64,000 nucleotides of DNA from Paralithodes platypus (Eukaryota; Arthropoda; Malacostraca; Decapoda; Lithodidae), in NCBI GenBank assembly GCA_032716605.1, contig CM064551.1, forward strand, positions 47,095,697 to 47,159,696, written 5' to 3'. Position 1 is the stretch's first letter. Each line of letters opens with the position of its first letter. This document shows, one piece after another, positions 1 through 10,150 of this stretch. The position numbers and the translations under genes are program-made. Below the pieces are notes generated by a model. That model searched no databases. It was given only the letters and a program-made list of their open reading frames with translations, and had not been told where the DNA came from.

Positions 1-1752
1 GCAATTCTATCAGGAAGTTTCCTCACCAGGGACATCCTAAGATCCTGTCTCGCCCGCACCGCCTCGAGCAAGGCTGTACGGATATCCCCCAACGACTGAA
101 TAGAAGTCTGAAGGAGTAAACGTCGAGATAGTTCAATTGATCTTCTGACATCCGCGTCCACGATTGCCTGAGTAGATCTTAGCATAGACTTCGCCACCTG
201 GTGCGTAACAATGTATTGGGAAAAAAGTCTATACGCCTTCCCCCGTAGCCTAAACTCCCGGTCTAGGTGAGCTGGGGAAGGTGTAGTGAAAGGATCTTTA
301 AGTTCGCATAGATTGATTTTGGGGGCAGCTAAAAATGTAAACAAAGCAGATGGAACTCCGCCAGCAGAGAAAACCAAGAATGGCTGTCCTGAGGAATTTG
401 GTGCGAAGATTTTGAGGTGAAGGTGGTCGCAAAGTTCTGTGCCTCTACCTCCCATTCCACCCAAGGTCCTGGACCCAACTGCCCCACCTTCAAAACTGGA
501 TTAGCGGCTGTGTCTGTGACCGTTTGTAAATCTAATTCTGGAGTGAGAGCTGACAGTGCTTTTATATCATTAAAACCGTCATGCTTGGTCCAGTCAGAAA
601 ACAGTTTTGAAGCTGATGCAGGGGGTAGTGCAGGTGTAGCTGTATACACAAAATAGTCATGGTGATAATAGTTAGGAATGGCCTTAATATTAACATCAAG
701 TACATTACCCCCAATATCTAAAGCTCGTAACTTTCTAGATTTATTTCCTTGGATTACCAACTCTCGTGGCACTGGAAGCTCCCCTGACAAAGTGGGCTGT
801 GCTACCTCTGGCTTAGTTGGGACCATTTGTACCCATGAATCATCTGGACCGTATAAAAGGGGCATAGCTACCTTTCTTAACGGTGCTTTATCTAAAGGGG
901 GAGGATTCACATCCGCTACTACCCTTACACTAGAAGTAGTCAGTTCCGCCGAAGCAGGCCTAGTGACCATAGTAGGTGATACAGAAGGAGGGTGCGGAAT
1001 CTGAGTTAAAGCAATGGAAGTAGTCAGAGGCCGAACACTTGAAATTGTCATGGAAGCTCCCAGGTCCACTGTAGGAGTCTCCGGCTGCTGGCCCAATTTT
1101 TTTGTTAGAGCAGTAGCTAATAACCCCTCTATTTCCTCCGCCGTGACAAATTTAGCAGATGAAGAACTAAGAGGTGAATCATTCCTATCCTGTGAGTCGT
1201 CTAAAACTGAACCCGACTCCTGCACCTCCATGTCAGAGATTATAGACACCTCATCCTTGTCATCTGGCCCGTCATGAGAGGATTCCGCCGAAGCCGGGAC
1301 CCCTTCGTGTTGCCATGTTAAGTCTGGAATGGATGATGGGATCGCAGCGTCCCGGTGGACGTCCGCCATTACCTGTGTCTCCTGAACCAGACGTGGGCCT
1401 TCATTCCATGGTTGGGAATACCTCCACACACCCAGGCCTTGGCCTGAACTCCCTTGGGAGTCAGTTACCCCATCAACCACTGAGCCCCCACTAGACCCTT
1501 CTAGAGGGCGATAACTGCCCACAGAACTCTCTAATTCTAAGTTTATAATATCCATTGGTAACCTGTCCGCCGGTAACACCCCCACCACAGTCTCTGACTC
1601 CACTCCCGCCCCATCAGATTGGACATTAGATACGTCGGGAGTAGAGGCAGAAAGTGAGGCACGAGGCTCCGGCGAACGCCGGGAGGCCTTTCGTTCATGA
1701 GAATCTTTCCTGGAAGATTTGTGGCTTCGGTGTGACTTAGATCTATCACACC
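1..1752 (-). pseudogene. DIRS-C gag fragment, inverted, runs off left edge
   Basis: Minus-strand remnant of the Gag-like ORF of a DIRS1-like retrotransposon. The translation matches, piece by piece, the gag of the complete copy at 55522-58170 and of the copy at 34481-37148: a basic Ser/Arg-rich start, the block ending PLLYGPDDSWV, the 'LPVPRELVIQGNKSRKLRALD' region (read in shorter pieces), and the PALPPASASKLFSDW segment. It lacks the N-terminal Cys cluster. A frameshift near position 409 takes the reading frame out; the homologous C-terminal part continues in another frame to base 1. The rest of this gag lies outside the window. At about 1752 it abuts, head to head, the plus-strand remainder of a DIRS of the same family, so the junction is a rearrangement breakpoint. 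Not functional. Confidence 0.88.
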
Positions 1753-2459
1753 CCAAACCAAATCAGGGACAGACGCCAGCCAAAACTAGCCAACCATCTG
1801 ATACCAACCCACCACCCCCTCCAAAAAACTAGACAACCAAACTCTCTGTCTCCCTGGGCCGTGCTTAGGCGTGTCGGATTCGAGAGTTGCTCCACCAAAC
1901 GGACCCAGTCTGCAGACGGGGTCGTTCCAAGTATTCCACAGAGCCTGGCCCAAGCGAACCTGGGCCAGAACTGTAGTAACCATAGGTTTCACCTGGCGGT
2001 GGATCTGGCGACCTCGACTGCGTTGGGCGGTCGAACACAACCATGTTTCGCCGGGGGTGGAGGCCCTAGTCCAAGAAATGATCTCAAAGAAGGTCATTGC
2101 CCTAGTAGAACCAACTTGCCCAGTGTTCACCTCCAGACTTTTCTTAGTGCCAAAGAGGGACAGTGGGCAGATGCGACCAGTAGTGGATCTCTCGCATCTG
2201 AACACTTACATCATAAATCCATCCTTCAGAATGCTTACAGTAAAACAAATCAGGCTGGTACTTCCGCCATTGGGTTGAATGTGCTCCTTTGACCTCAAAG
2301 ACGCCTATTGGCATGTCCCTATCAACAAACGGTTCCAAAAGTTCCTCGCCATGAGGGTCAGGCAAGAGACTTATGTCTTTCAGAGACTGCCTTTCGGGTT
2401 GAACCTGGCACCGAGAATCTTTACAAAATTAGTCCGGCAAGCACTTCTACCATTATTGG
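1753..2459 (+). pseudogene. DIRS-C gag tail and reverse transcriptase N-terminal part
   Basis: Starts in the gag C-terminal region (Gln/Pro/Asn-rich nucleotides equal to about 58050 of the intact copy) and runs into the RT fingers. Visible RT blocks: LFLVPKRDSGQMRPVVDLSH (conserved VPKRD...RPVVDLS), then FDLKDAYWHVPINKRFQKFL (motif A with the first catalytic Asp in FDLKDAYW) and QRLPFGLNLAPRIFTKL (motif B region). An in-frame TGA near 2276 replaces the Trp codon of the GGWMCS block present in the other copies. The frame then runs to the SINE insertion at 2459. Broken RT; the YLDD box is in the next segment. Confidence 0.9.
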
Positions 2460-2994
2460 CGGGTGCCCAACCCCGAAATGGGTTGAAATAGGGGAGCTAT
2501 CCCCCCGCCAAAGGCGGCTTTCTAGGGCCGTTCCTAGCTGATGTTGAGAGGATTGGGTTCTAGTCATGTGGTGATGGGCTGGTCTATCAGAGTGAGAGCT
2601 GAGCGATCTCTGCCATACCCATAGCTTACTCTGACTGTTCCTTTTACTTATATATTTTCTAGATCTCAGGTGACGGCGTCTCTTCCGTGGATTGACCTCC
2701 CAACGTAGAGGTTGGCAGATTGGAAGCCAAAGCGTCACATTTTTCCTTTGACCCTCAACTTTCTCTTCATAATTGCTGAGGGGAACAGGGCCCTGGGTGG
2801 GGATTTGGTTTCCCGGGCGTTTCCGCGCCCTCCTTAGCTCCCTGCCATGGAGTGGCTTCGGTCACCCAGGCTTTATTGTGGTAGGCAGGGAGGGATCTGT
2901 GGGGGTGCTCGGTTATGGCCTTGGCCTTGCTTGGGGCCTTGGGGCTGTTCAGCCAGGCAGCCTGGGGAACAGCAACAACAACAACCATTATTGG
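2449..2994 (+). repeat. 11-bp target site duplication around SINE-1
   Basis: ACCATTATTGG at 2449-2459 and again at 2984-2994, directly flanking the SINE. Collapsing the two copies rejoins the RT frame (LLPLL then DQGIMVLWYLDD), which proves both the element limits and the insertion into an existing DIRS copy. Confidence 0.93.
2460..2983 (+). mobile_element. SINE-like non-autonomous element with (CAA)n tail, copy 1
   Basis: About 524 bp, no long ORF of its own, perfect 11-bp target duplication, and a 3' tail of CAA repeats. The first 60 bases hold small perfect stems (AACCC/GGGTT and CCGCC/GGCGG). A weak B-box-like GGTTCTAGTC lies near 2556, so a tRNA-type promoter is possible but not convincing. 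A second copy sits at 47214-47731 inside the piggyBac transposase. The last 70 bases or so (tggccttggcc... ggggctgttc.gccaggcagc) match the 3' end of the LINE at 63147-64000 and its minus-strand copy at 52341-52588. By analogy with known SINE/LINE pairs, that LINE's enzyme probably mobilised it (inference). Confidence 0.85.
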
Positions 2995-4102
2995 ACCAGG
3001 GCATAATGGTGTTGTGGTATCTAGACGACTGGCTAGTGGTGGCAGAGTCGAGAGAGTTATGTCACAATCATGTCCAACAAGTAATCAATCATGTACTAGG
3101 TTCAAGGTGAACTTGGCAAAGTCTCTTCTTGTTCCTACACGGGAAATTCAGTGGATAGGGCTGGTCTGGGATACCGCCAATCTGACTCTTACTCAGAGTG
3201 TGGACAATCACCACAGATTTCGCAAGAAACTGTTTCGTTTTCTCCACAGTCTGAATACGACAAGGAAGACGTGGGAGTCCCTGGTCGGCTCACTCAACTG
3301 GATCCAATTAAATGTGAAGTTGGGCCCGTTGAAAGTAAAGAGAGATTAATCATGGAAGGCAACAAATTTTTCCCACTACTGCCGGCGGGAAAACTATGGC
3401 CGATTCCTCGATTAATTCACAACTTACTGTCGGTCTGGGCGAAGACCGAAACACTGTACTCTGTGACAACATGGGTTTCTCCTCCTCCTTCGGTATGGGT
3501 AGACACAGACGCTTCTGTAACACTAGGGTGGGGGTATCAGTCCAATCTAGGCCATCAAGGGCAGGGTACTTGGGCCCAGAACGAGTTATGGCACATCAAC
3601 AAACAAGAGCTTCTAGTTCCTCTATATTTTCTCCAAGCCCACGGCTCGTCATTGCAAGGGAAATCAATAGCGTTTCGGACGGACAACTTAATTGCGGTCC
3701 ATTGCATTCAGTAACAAGGTTCAGTGAGGTCTCGAGAGTTGCTAGTAGTGTCAGAACAGATTTTTGCTCTAGCCAAATCGCTGAGCATTCATCTGCATGC
3801 TTCATACCTCCCAGGCGTGTCGAACGTCTAAGCGGATGCACTGTCTCGGCGACGGAGCACTTTAGTAGAATGGGCTCTCAAACAAACCGTCTTCGACAAG
3901 ATGATTGTCAAGCCTTACCGTCGACAAGTGGATCTGTTCGCATCCGAGGAGACTCACAAGCTACCTCTCTTCCTGACCCGCCAAGGGGTAGCTCCGGCGG
4001 GGGGACCAGATGCGTTATTAGTGGACTGGAACAAGTGGAACTCAATCTATCTGTTTCCTCCACCAGATTCTGCTCTAATGTGCAGGGTAATTCACAAACT
4101 AA
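2984..4102 (+). pseudogene. DIRS-C reverse transcriptase catalytic core and RNase H, frameshifted
   Basis: Begins with the RT motif C region LWYLDDWLVVAE (YLDD catalytic box) at about 3009. It continues through the thumb (WIGLVWDTANLTLTQSVDN) and the RNase H domain: VWVDTDASVTLGWG (first Asp), HINKQELLVPLYFL (Glu), FRTDNLIAVHCIQ (Asp). The post-RNase H segment PQVDLFASEETHKLP-like and SIYLFPPPDSALM follows. The frame changes at least twice (near 3110 and 3349), so no full protein is made. The alternative frame across 3396-4100 is also open and homologous to the overprinted frame of the intact copies. Cut at 4102 by the LTR element; the homologous sequence resumes at 5538. Confidence 0.9.
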
Positions 4103-4304
4103 TGTTAAATATAGCCAACAGTTAATATATTACTGTACACTATTATCATATTGCGCACGCTTATCGCAGCGTCATTGTTTGTTTACTCGAAGGAAGGAGG
4201 GACCGGGTTGGGACCGGCGTTTTGGGAGCGGTTCAATAAACTGTTTTATCTCTGCACCAGCGTATCTGTCAACCCTCTATGTTTGCTGGATATACTGTTT
4301 AACA
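4103..4304 (+). repeat. Left LTR, 202 bp
   Basis: TG...CA ends with 5-bp terminal inverted TGTTA/TAACA. An AATAAA signal (ttcaataaactg) near 4235 would supply the polyadenylation signal in the R region. Nearly identical to 5336-5537. Confidence 0.95.
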
Positions 4305-4305
4305 A

Positions 4306-4317
4306 TGGTAGCAGAGC
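4306..4317 (+). promoter_or_regulatory. Primer binding site, initiator-Met tRNA
   Basis: TGGTAGCAGAGC begins one base after the left LTR. TGGTAGCAGAG is complementary to the 3' end of animal initiator methionine tRNA (…CUCUGCUACCA), the usual primer for Copia-group elements. The last base is the only mismatch. Confidence 0.8.
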
Positions 4318-4463
4318 AGTAGTTCCGACATAGAGTGGATGAAGTCTTGTATTCTGTCGGCTGGTGATGACTGGAGTGGGCGCCTGGCTGACGACTTGAC
4401 GAGTGATGAGGCGACGTCACTTCAAAGTTAAGTTTTCAAGTTCGTCCGTCGGAGCCGAGGGCG

Positions 4464-5326
4464 ATGTCTTCTAACGACAAAGATATGGAGATGAGGGGCC
4501 CTCCTATCTGGCACTCGAATTCATTATCCTATGATGATTGGAAGTTCGAGGTGGAGTTATGGGATGATTGGACACAAGACCCCAAAGAATAGGAGAGGGC
4601 GTATGGTTATGGTTGCCCTGCCTATAGGTGACCCTGCAGGAGCGAGGGAGAAGCTGAGACTAGCAGTGCAGAATAAGGAGGTTGAAATAAACAGTGAAAC
4701 AGGTGTGCAACAAATTTTGAAGGAACTAGATAAAAGCTACAAAAAAGATGATTTAGGTGCTATATGTGAGGCCTATTTTGAGTTTGTGGGTTATTCAAAG
4801 AATGTAAATCAAGATATGTCTGTATATGTCACTGAGTTTGACAGGAAGGTTAGTCAATTAAAGAGGCAGAAAATTTCCATACCAGAAGTTGTCCTTGCAA
4901 TGAAGCTTCTGTACAGTGCAAATTTAGATAGCAATGACAAGAAAATTGTTCTGACAGCAGTTGACTTTGACAAGAAGGATAATAATATTTTTTCAGATGA
5001 AATGTGACCTAAAGAAATATTTTAGTAAGGACATGACACCCAAATCCAAAATGTGTACCAATGTAACAAAGATTAGCATTAAGCCTGAACCAGTAGATGT
5101 GGTGGAGGATGTTAATGCTGTGAGGAATTTTCATGCTTCCTGGAGACCTAGGAAAAATGTAAAATTTTCACAGCAGGGTACCGGTAATCTGTATAAGTCT
5201 CAGTCATCAGGTTGGAGACAGGATAATGTTGCAGCTGTGGGACCTAGGAAAGGTAACCCTTTAGATAGAGATGGTAATCCCACAAGATGTAGGATTTGTG
5301 ATTTATTTTTTATTTTTTTTAAATAA
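4464..5326 (+). pseudogene. Gag-like ORF of the LTR element, frameshifted and truncated
   Basis: An ATG at 4464 opens MSSNDKDMEMRGPPIWHSNS, with a DDWKFEVELWDDW block like the start of Copia-type Gag proteins. A stop at about 4590 coincides with a +1 shift; the next frame (about 4593-5004) continues with an alpha-helical capsid-like segment (DKSYKKDDLGAICEAYFEFV, then YVTEFDRKVSQLK). A further shift near 4990 leads to a basic tail ending GNPTRCRICDLFF, where a CCHC knuckle starts (C-x2-C) but the sequence then runs into the poly-T/LTR junction. The rest of gag-pol is deleted. Any transposition would need enzymes in trans. Confidence 0.75.
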
Positions 5327-5335
5327 TAGGGAATG

Positions 5336-5537
5336 TGTTAAATATAGCTAACAGTTAATATATTACTGTACACTATTATCATATTGCGCACGCTTATCGC
5401 AGCGTCATTGTTTGTTTACTCGAAGGAAGGAGGGACCGGGTTGGGACCGGCGTTTTGGGAGCGGTTCAATAAACTGTTTTATCTCTGCACCAGCGTATCT
5501 GTCAACCCTCTATGTTTGCTGGATATACTGTTTAACA
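5336..5537 (+). repeat. Right LTR, 202 bp
   Basis: Direct copy of 4103-4304, ending TACTGTTTAACA followed by the ACTAA duplication. A purine run (aaataatagggaa) just upstream is the likely polypurine tract. Confidence 0.95.
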
Positions 5538-6412
5538 ACTAAGAGGTTACTGGGGCATAGTCTCGATGATCACGCCGCTATGGCCGGCTCAGGTATGGTA
5601 CCACCAGTTGAACGAATGGTGCAAGGACCCGGTGTCACTCCCGGTTCCGCATTCCACTTAGAAATGATTGGCAACCTTCAGACCTCGCTCAATTTTGCCT
5701 TCTGGACATTTACAATGCCAAATGGCTAGCTCAGTATGGGGAAAGTGTCACTAGTAAACTTATGAACCAATATACTTTATCTACCAGGAGGCAATATCAA
5801 TCCCATTGGAAAGCTTTTATGAACTGGATTGTAGAGTCAGGGCAAACAGCTTCCTCAGGTGCCCTGGTCTTCAAATACTTAGATTATTTATTTGAGCAGA
5901 AGCGTTTGTCCATTGTTACGTTAAAAAAATCACTTATCTGCTATCAGAACCCCTTTCTTTGATCTCACTGGTCTCTTGATACCGCAGGCGGAGGAGAAAG
6001 GGTTTATAAGGGCGTGTTTCAAGCTCTGCCCACCTGGTCGCTTGATAAGGCCTTATCTTTGCTTCAATCGCGCAAATATAATAACGCGCCGGATTTTGAT
6101 TCATTACTTAAAAAGGCTGTGTTCCTGATGGCTCTAGCTACAGGAAATAGGGTCTCTGAGCTGGCGGCGATGAGCAACGAATCTAATTGCCTTAGGTTTG
6201 GGAGACTGCACGACAAGGTCCAGATCGCGCCGTCCCCCACTTCTATGGCTAAGAATGATCACTCTGATCATGTATTCTCTGAATTTTCTGTTTCGGCGTT
6301 AAAGCGCGGACACACTCATCATATTTTATGTCCAGTGGAGGCCTTAGTTAAGTTTATGAGGGCAGCTCACCCTCGACAACCAGGTTTTCTGTGGGTGAAC
6401 CAGGCGTCCTGA
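5538..6412 (+). pseudogene. DIRS-C post-RNase H segment and tyrosine recombinase, truncated
   Basis: 5538-5730 continues the RT-RNase H ORF (ITPLWPAQVWYHQL-like). From about 5762 the tyrosine recombinase (phage-integrase fold) starts: NQYTLSTRRQYQSHWKAFMN (N-terminal SAM-like DNA-binding part), FKYLDYLFEQKRLSIVTLKK, then after a frameshift near 5950 the catalytic domain LPTWSLDKALSLL and ALATGNRVSELAAMS, which carries the first catalytic Arg (NRVSEL). It ends at a stop at about 6410. The HxxR box and catalytic Tyr present at 60840-61010 of the intact copy are missing, so the recombinase would be inactive. Confidence 0.9.
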
Positions 6413-6536
6413 ATACCCCAAAGCCCCACGGATTCCTTCCGCCGGAGATTGTGATAAATCACGAGCTGTGATCGAACTGATATGACGGTTTTAATTTTTA
6501 ATTTTTGTTTTAAGAATTCTATCATAGTTGCAACTA
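6413..6536 (+). other. DIRS-C 3' untranslated sequence, part 1
   Basis: A-T rich non-coding sequence containing catagttgcaactac, which recurs in the 3' region of DIRS-B (about 31310). Interrupted at 6536 by a TA-flanked element. Confidence 0.6.
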
Positions 6537-6640
6537 CAGTAAACTTCCGTTAATCCGAAGGGCAGCGGACCGGCCCTCGTTCGGATTAGTGGATTTTTCG
6601 GATTATCGGACTTTACCCCTATGAATCTGTGTATTTACCT

Positions 6641-9445
6641 AATTGTATTTACCTAATTGTAGTTTACAGGAGTTGAGCTAAGCTCGTGTTGTCCCGTCTC
6701 TCAGTCTACTTTTTATCCAATTTTTTCTTGAAAATATGGATGTTCCTTGCCCCTACCACCTCCTCCTCCAACCCATTCCATTTGTCAATACATCTATAGG
6801 GGAAGCTAAACATCCTGATATCGTTCTTGCAGGTAGGTCTTTTTACTTTGTAGCTGTGGCCTCTAGTTATTCCTGTATCCATAATTAATATATCCTCCCT
6901 ATCCAGCCTCTCCAGCCCCCGGGTACATTTGTACATCATTATCATGTCTCCCCTCTCTCTCCTCTCTTTTAGACTCGGTAGATTTAATTTGTCTAGCCTC
7001 CCTTCATATGGCAGTTCTCTGAGACTTGGAACCAATCTAGTGACTGCTCTCTGGATTCTTTCTAACTTGTGAATATGCTTCTTTAGATGCGGGGACCACA
7101 CCACTGCTGCATTCTCCAATCTTGGTCTAATCATACTCTTCATAATTTTCGCTACCATGGTCTCATCCAAATAGTTCAGAGCAACTTTCATATTCCCGGC
7201 CATTGCATACATTCCGCTAAAGAGCTTGTTAATATGTTTCTCTGGCGACAAAGTATCTTGTATAATCAACCCTAAATCTTTTTCTTTTTCGGCCTTGCTA
7301 ATTTTATTATCTCCCATCCTGTACTCCCAATTTGGTCTATTCACACTTCTTCCCATATTTAACACATGATATTTACTTATATTAAATTTCATTTTCCACT
7401 TGGTGCTCCATTCGTATATTTTATCTAAATCCCCTTGCAGCTCCTCACAACTACTTTTATTTGTTATTTGTCTCATAATTTTTACGTCATCTGCAAACAT
7501 TGACATGTAAGAGTTTATGCCTATCGGCAGGTCATTCACGTACATAAGGAACATGAGAGGTGCCAACACAGATCCCTGCGGCACACCACTCTCAACTTTC
7601 CGCCACGATGAGTAAGTTCCTCTAATGTTGGTCCTAATTTCCCTATCTGTTAAATAGCTCTCCATCCATTTCAGCAAACTCCCCCTGACACATCCTAGCG
7701 TCTCAAGCTTAGATAACAATCTCTTATGTGGTACCTTATCGAATGCTTTGGAAAGGTCTAAGTAGACGCAGTCCACCCATCCGCCTCTTTCTTGGAGTAC
7801 ATCTATCACCCTACTGTAATAACATAGCAAACTGGTAACACAAGATGTCCCTTCTCTGAATCCAAATTGCTTTGGGGTTATTATTTTCTTTCTCTCCAAC
7901 ATTTTCATCCATCTCTTCCTAATTAGCTTTTCACAAATCTTGCATACAATACTAGTAAGTGAAACTGGTCTATAGTTTAGAGGGTCCTCAGGGTTTCCAT
8001 TCTTGTATATCGGAATGATATTAGCTCTTTTCCATTCAACAGGAACCTGTCCTTTATCTAAGGAAGCTTGAATTATGTCCCTCACTGGCTCCACTAATTG
8101 CTCTGCACACTCCTTTAAAACCCAGGCAGACACTTCATCCGGTCCCATAGCTTTCCTTACTTCAAGTCCTCTCATCGCAGATAACAGCTCATCTCTAGTT
8201 ATTTCAATCTTACTAAGACCACTCTCCAGTACTCCCGCCTGTGGTTCGTCAAAACCTTCCTCTCTAGTAAAAACTGACCCCAATTTGTTATTCATTACCT
8301 CACACATGTCCGATACATTTTCATACGTCCTAGCATCAACTCTTAATTTAGTCATTTGTTTCTTTACCTTCAACTTACTGTTTATATATTTATAAAATAA
8401 TCTAGGGTCACTTTCACATTTATTTACTATGTTCTTCTCATAGTTCATTTTAACTTGCCTAATTATGTTAACATATCTATTCCTCTCCTGTTTATATTTA
8501 TTCCGATTACTCTCAGTGTTCCTTCTTCTTAATCTAGCCCAAGCTGCATCACGCCTACCCAAAGCTCTTTTGCATTTCAAATTAAACCAATCTTTCTGCT
8601 TAGTAAAATTTCCAGTTTTATATCTTGGGACAAACATATTGGTTCCTACTCTATAAATTTCGAGGAATCTACTATATTTACCTTGTACGTCCCGTTCCTT
8701 CAAAATAAGATCCCAATCTACTCCCTCTAAATATCTTTTCAAGGATACATAATCAGCTTTACTATAATTTAATCTGTCATTTATGTAGCTATTGTCTAAT
8801 CTATTGGCATTACTCGAGGTCAACTTCCATTTTAGTAATAGGTGATCACTTTTACCTACAGGACATAGATAGTTTATATCACTAATTTCGTGAGGATCTT
8901 TTGTAAAAATCAGATCGAGTTTAGAAGGTTCGTTATTACCCCTCATTCTTGTATTTTCCTTCACATGTTGTGTAAGTACATTTTCCGTAACCAACTCCAC
9001 TAGCCGACTTCCCCAAGATCTCTGATTTGGCCCTGCATCTCCCGATTCCCAATCAACCTCACTACAGTTGAAATCTCCTACCAAGATCAATCGATTCTTC
9101 CTTAAAAGCAATCTTCTCAACGACTGAATCATATCCTCTACCATCTCCTCAAACTCCAACTCCCTCCATGCTCTGGTCTTTGGTGGCATGTAAGCTACTG
9201 CTATGTCTAGCTTTTTTCCTTCTATATCATTGAGTTCAACTGCCATTATTTCTGCCTTGTCATTATTTAACTCCACGTGCTTTGCTGTCATAGGGTTCTT
9301 AACTAATACTGCCACTCCACCTCCCCTTTTACCCTTTCTATCATTTCTCCATATATTATATCCTTCACTAAACACTATGTTGCTGTCAAAGTCCTGGTTC
9401 AGCTTTGTCTCTGTCAAACAGACTATCTGTGTATTAATGGCCTGA
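6641..9445 (-). mobile_element. CR1-clade LINE copy 1 (L1a), slightly 5'-truncated
   Basis: Minus-strand non-LTR retrotransposon whose 3' end is a short tandem of 'acctaattgtattt' (as read on plus at 6641-6665), preceded by the stretch 'gagctaagctcgtgttgtcc'. The second copy at 42033-43412 has the same 3' end, so this is the family terminus. No poly-A tail, as is typical for CR1. The 5' end stops within the endonuclease, the common outcome of incomplete reverse transcription. Confidence 0.9.
6706..9445 (-). CDS. CR1-type ORF2: endonuclease and reverse transcriptase, open frame
   Basis: About 900 codons without a stop. N-terminal AP-like endonuclease: VCLTETKLNQ, GDFNCSEVDWES (metal-binding Asp/Asn) and KSDHLLLKW (catalytic SDH). 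Only the first 30-40 residues of the usual domain are missing. Then the CR1 linker and RT: DPLNYRPVSLTSI (motif 2a), [18 protein letters not shown] (motif A), SGVPQGSVLAPLMFLMYVND (motif B), SMFADDVKIM (motif C, FADD), and a C-terminal LERIQRAVTRLVP block typical of CR1. The annotated Met at 9489 lies in the adjoining foldback, so the first 15 codons or so are not element sequence. This is one of the least damaged coding sequences in the window. It encodes the enzyme that nicks DNA and primes reverse transcription at the target. Confidence 0.92.
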
Positions 9446-10150
9446 CGAAAACATTGAGGCATTAGGCCACCCAAATGACACACACACATATCATATGTTC
9501 ATGAAATCACTTCAAAAGTTTACCATTGTCATTGTAGCCTATTACCTACTTCAAAACATTCAGATTAATGGTCAAAGGAATCTGCTGATATAAACGTCTT
9601 CTTCTTCTTCTAAACACCATATGTCCGCATCGTCTACTAGCGAGTTTGTCTTGCTCTTGAAGATCAGATCAGATGTGGTTCGGGAAGTAATGCCTTAACA
9701 ACGGCACTTCACTGAGGTTCTTGTAATTTTCCTTTTGTGATTTTCCTTTTGTGACATGCTCTGTTATATTATATTGTATTGAAAGCACCCTTGTCTTGTT
9801 GTCTTGAAAGCACCCTTGGGACGCTCCGATCACTGAACTATAAATAGTAGCGTATCGGAACGTCCAAAGGTGCGTTTTCAAGCTCAAGACTGATTGCGCT
9901 TGCAGAAAATGCGGTGCAAGCCAGTAGCGCATCGGAGCGTCCCAAGGATGCGTTCAAGAGCAAAACAAACTCTCTAGCAGACGATGTGGTGTTTACATTT
10001 ATATCAGTAGCTTCCTTTGACCATTAATCTGAATGTTTTGAAGTAGGTAATAGGCTACAATGACAATGGTAAACTTTTAAAGTGAATTCATGAACATATG
10101 ATATGTGTGTGCTCCATTATGTGTCATTTGAGTGGACTAATGCCTCAAAA
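9446..10150. repeat. Long foldback (inverted repeat), arms about 200 bp
   Basis: The left arm (about 9458-9670) and right arm (about 9945-10147) are reverse complements with few mismatches. For example 'aagtttaccattgtcattg' near 9513 pairs with the same string read on the opposite strand near 10060, and CCTTGGGACGCTCCGAT (about 9813) pairs perfectly with its complement (about 9930). The central loop is about 80 bp. It has no coding capacity. It sits inside Tigger T1, either as its own subterminal region or as a separate foldback MITE inserted in it. Transcripts would form a long hairpin. Confidence 0.85.

Larger units (their letters stand above)
4103..5537 (+). mobile_element. Short non-autonomous LTR retrotransposon (Copia-like, TRIM/LARD type)
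   Basis: A 1,435-bp element bounded by two 202-bp LTRs that begin TGTTAAATATAG and end TACTGTTTAACA, with a 5-bp ACTAA duplication. One base inside the left LTR is a primer binding site complementary to initiator-Met tRNA. Between them only a gag-like reading frame is present, ending in the first half of a zinc knuckle; protease, integrase, RT and RNase H are all absent. The LTRs differ by about one base over 202 (C/T in the ATAGCC/ATAGCT start), so it is a recent insertion or has been homogenised. The LTR length, initiator-Met primer site and crustacean setting would fit a GalEa-type Copia relative, but that family call is inference. Confidence 0.93.
4098..5542. repeat. 5-bp target site duplication of the LTR element
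   Basis: ACTAA at 4098-4102 and 5538-5542, immediately outside the TG...CA termini. Excision restores the DIRS sequence cacaaactaagaggttactg. Confidence 0.95.

Noticed and set aside
2767..3006. Several overlapping 70-90 codon ORFs in the SINE
   Set aside because: They are on both strands and in several frames of a non-coding SINE, and the same set recurs at 47494-47752 because the SINE is repeated.
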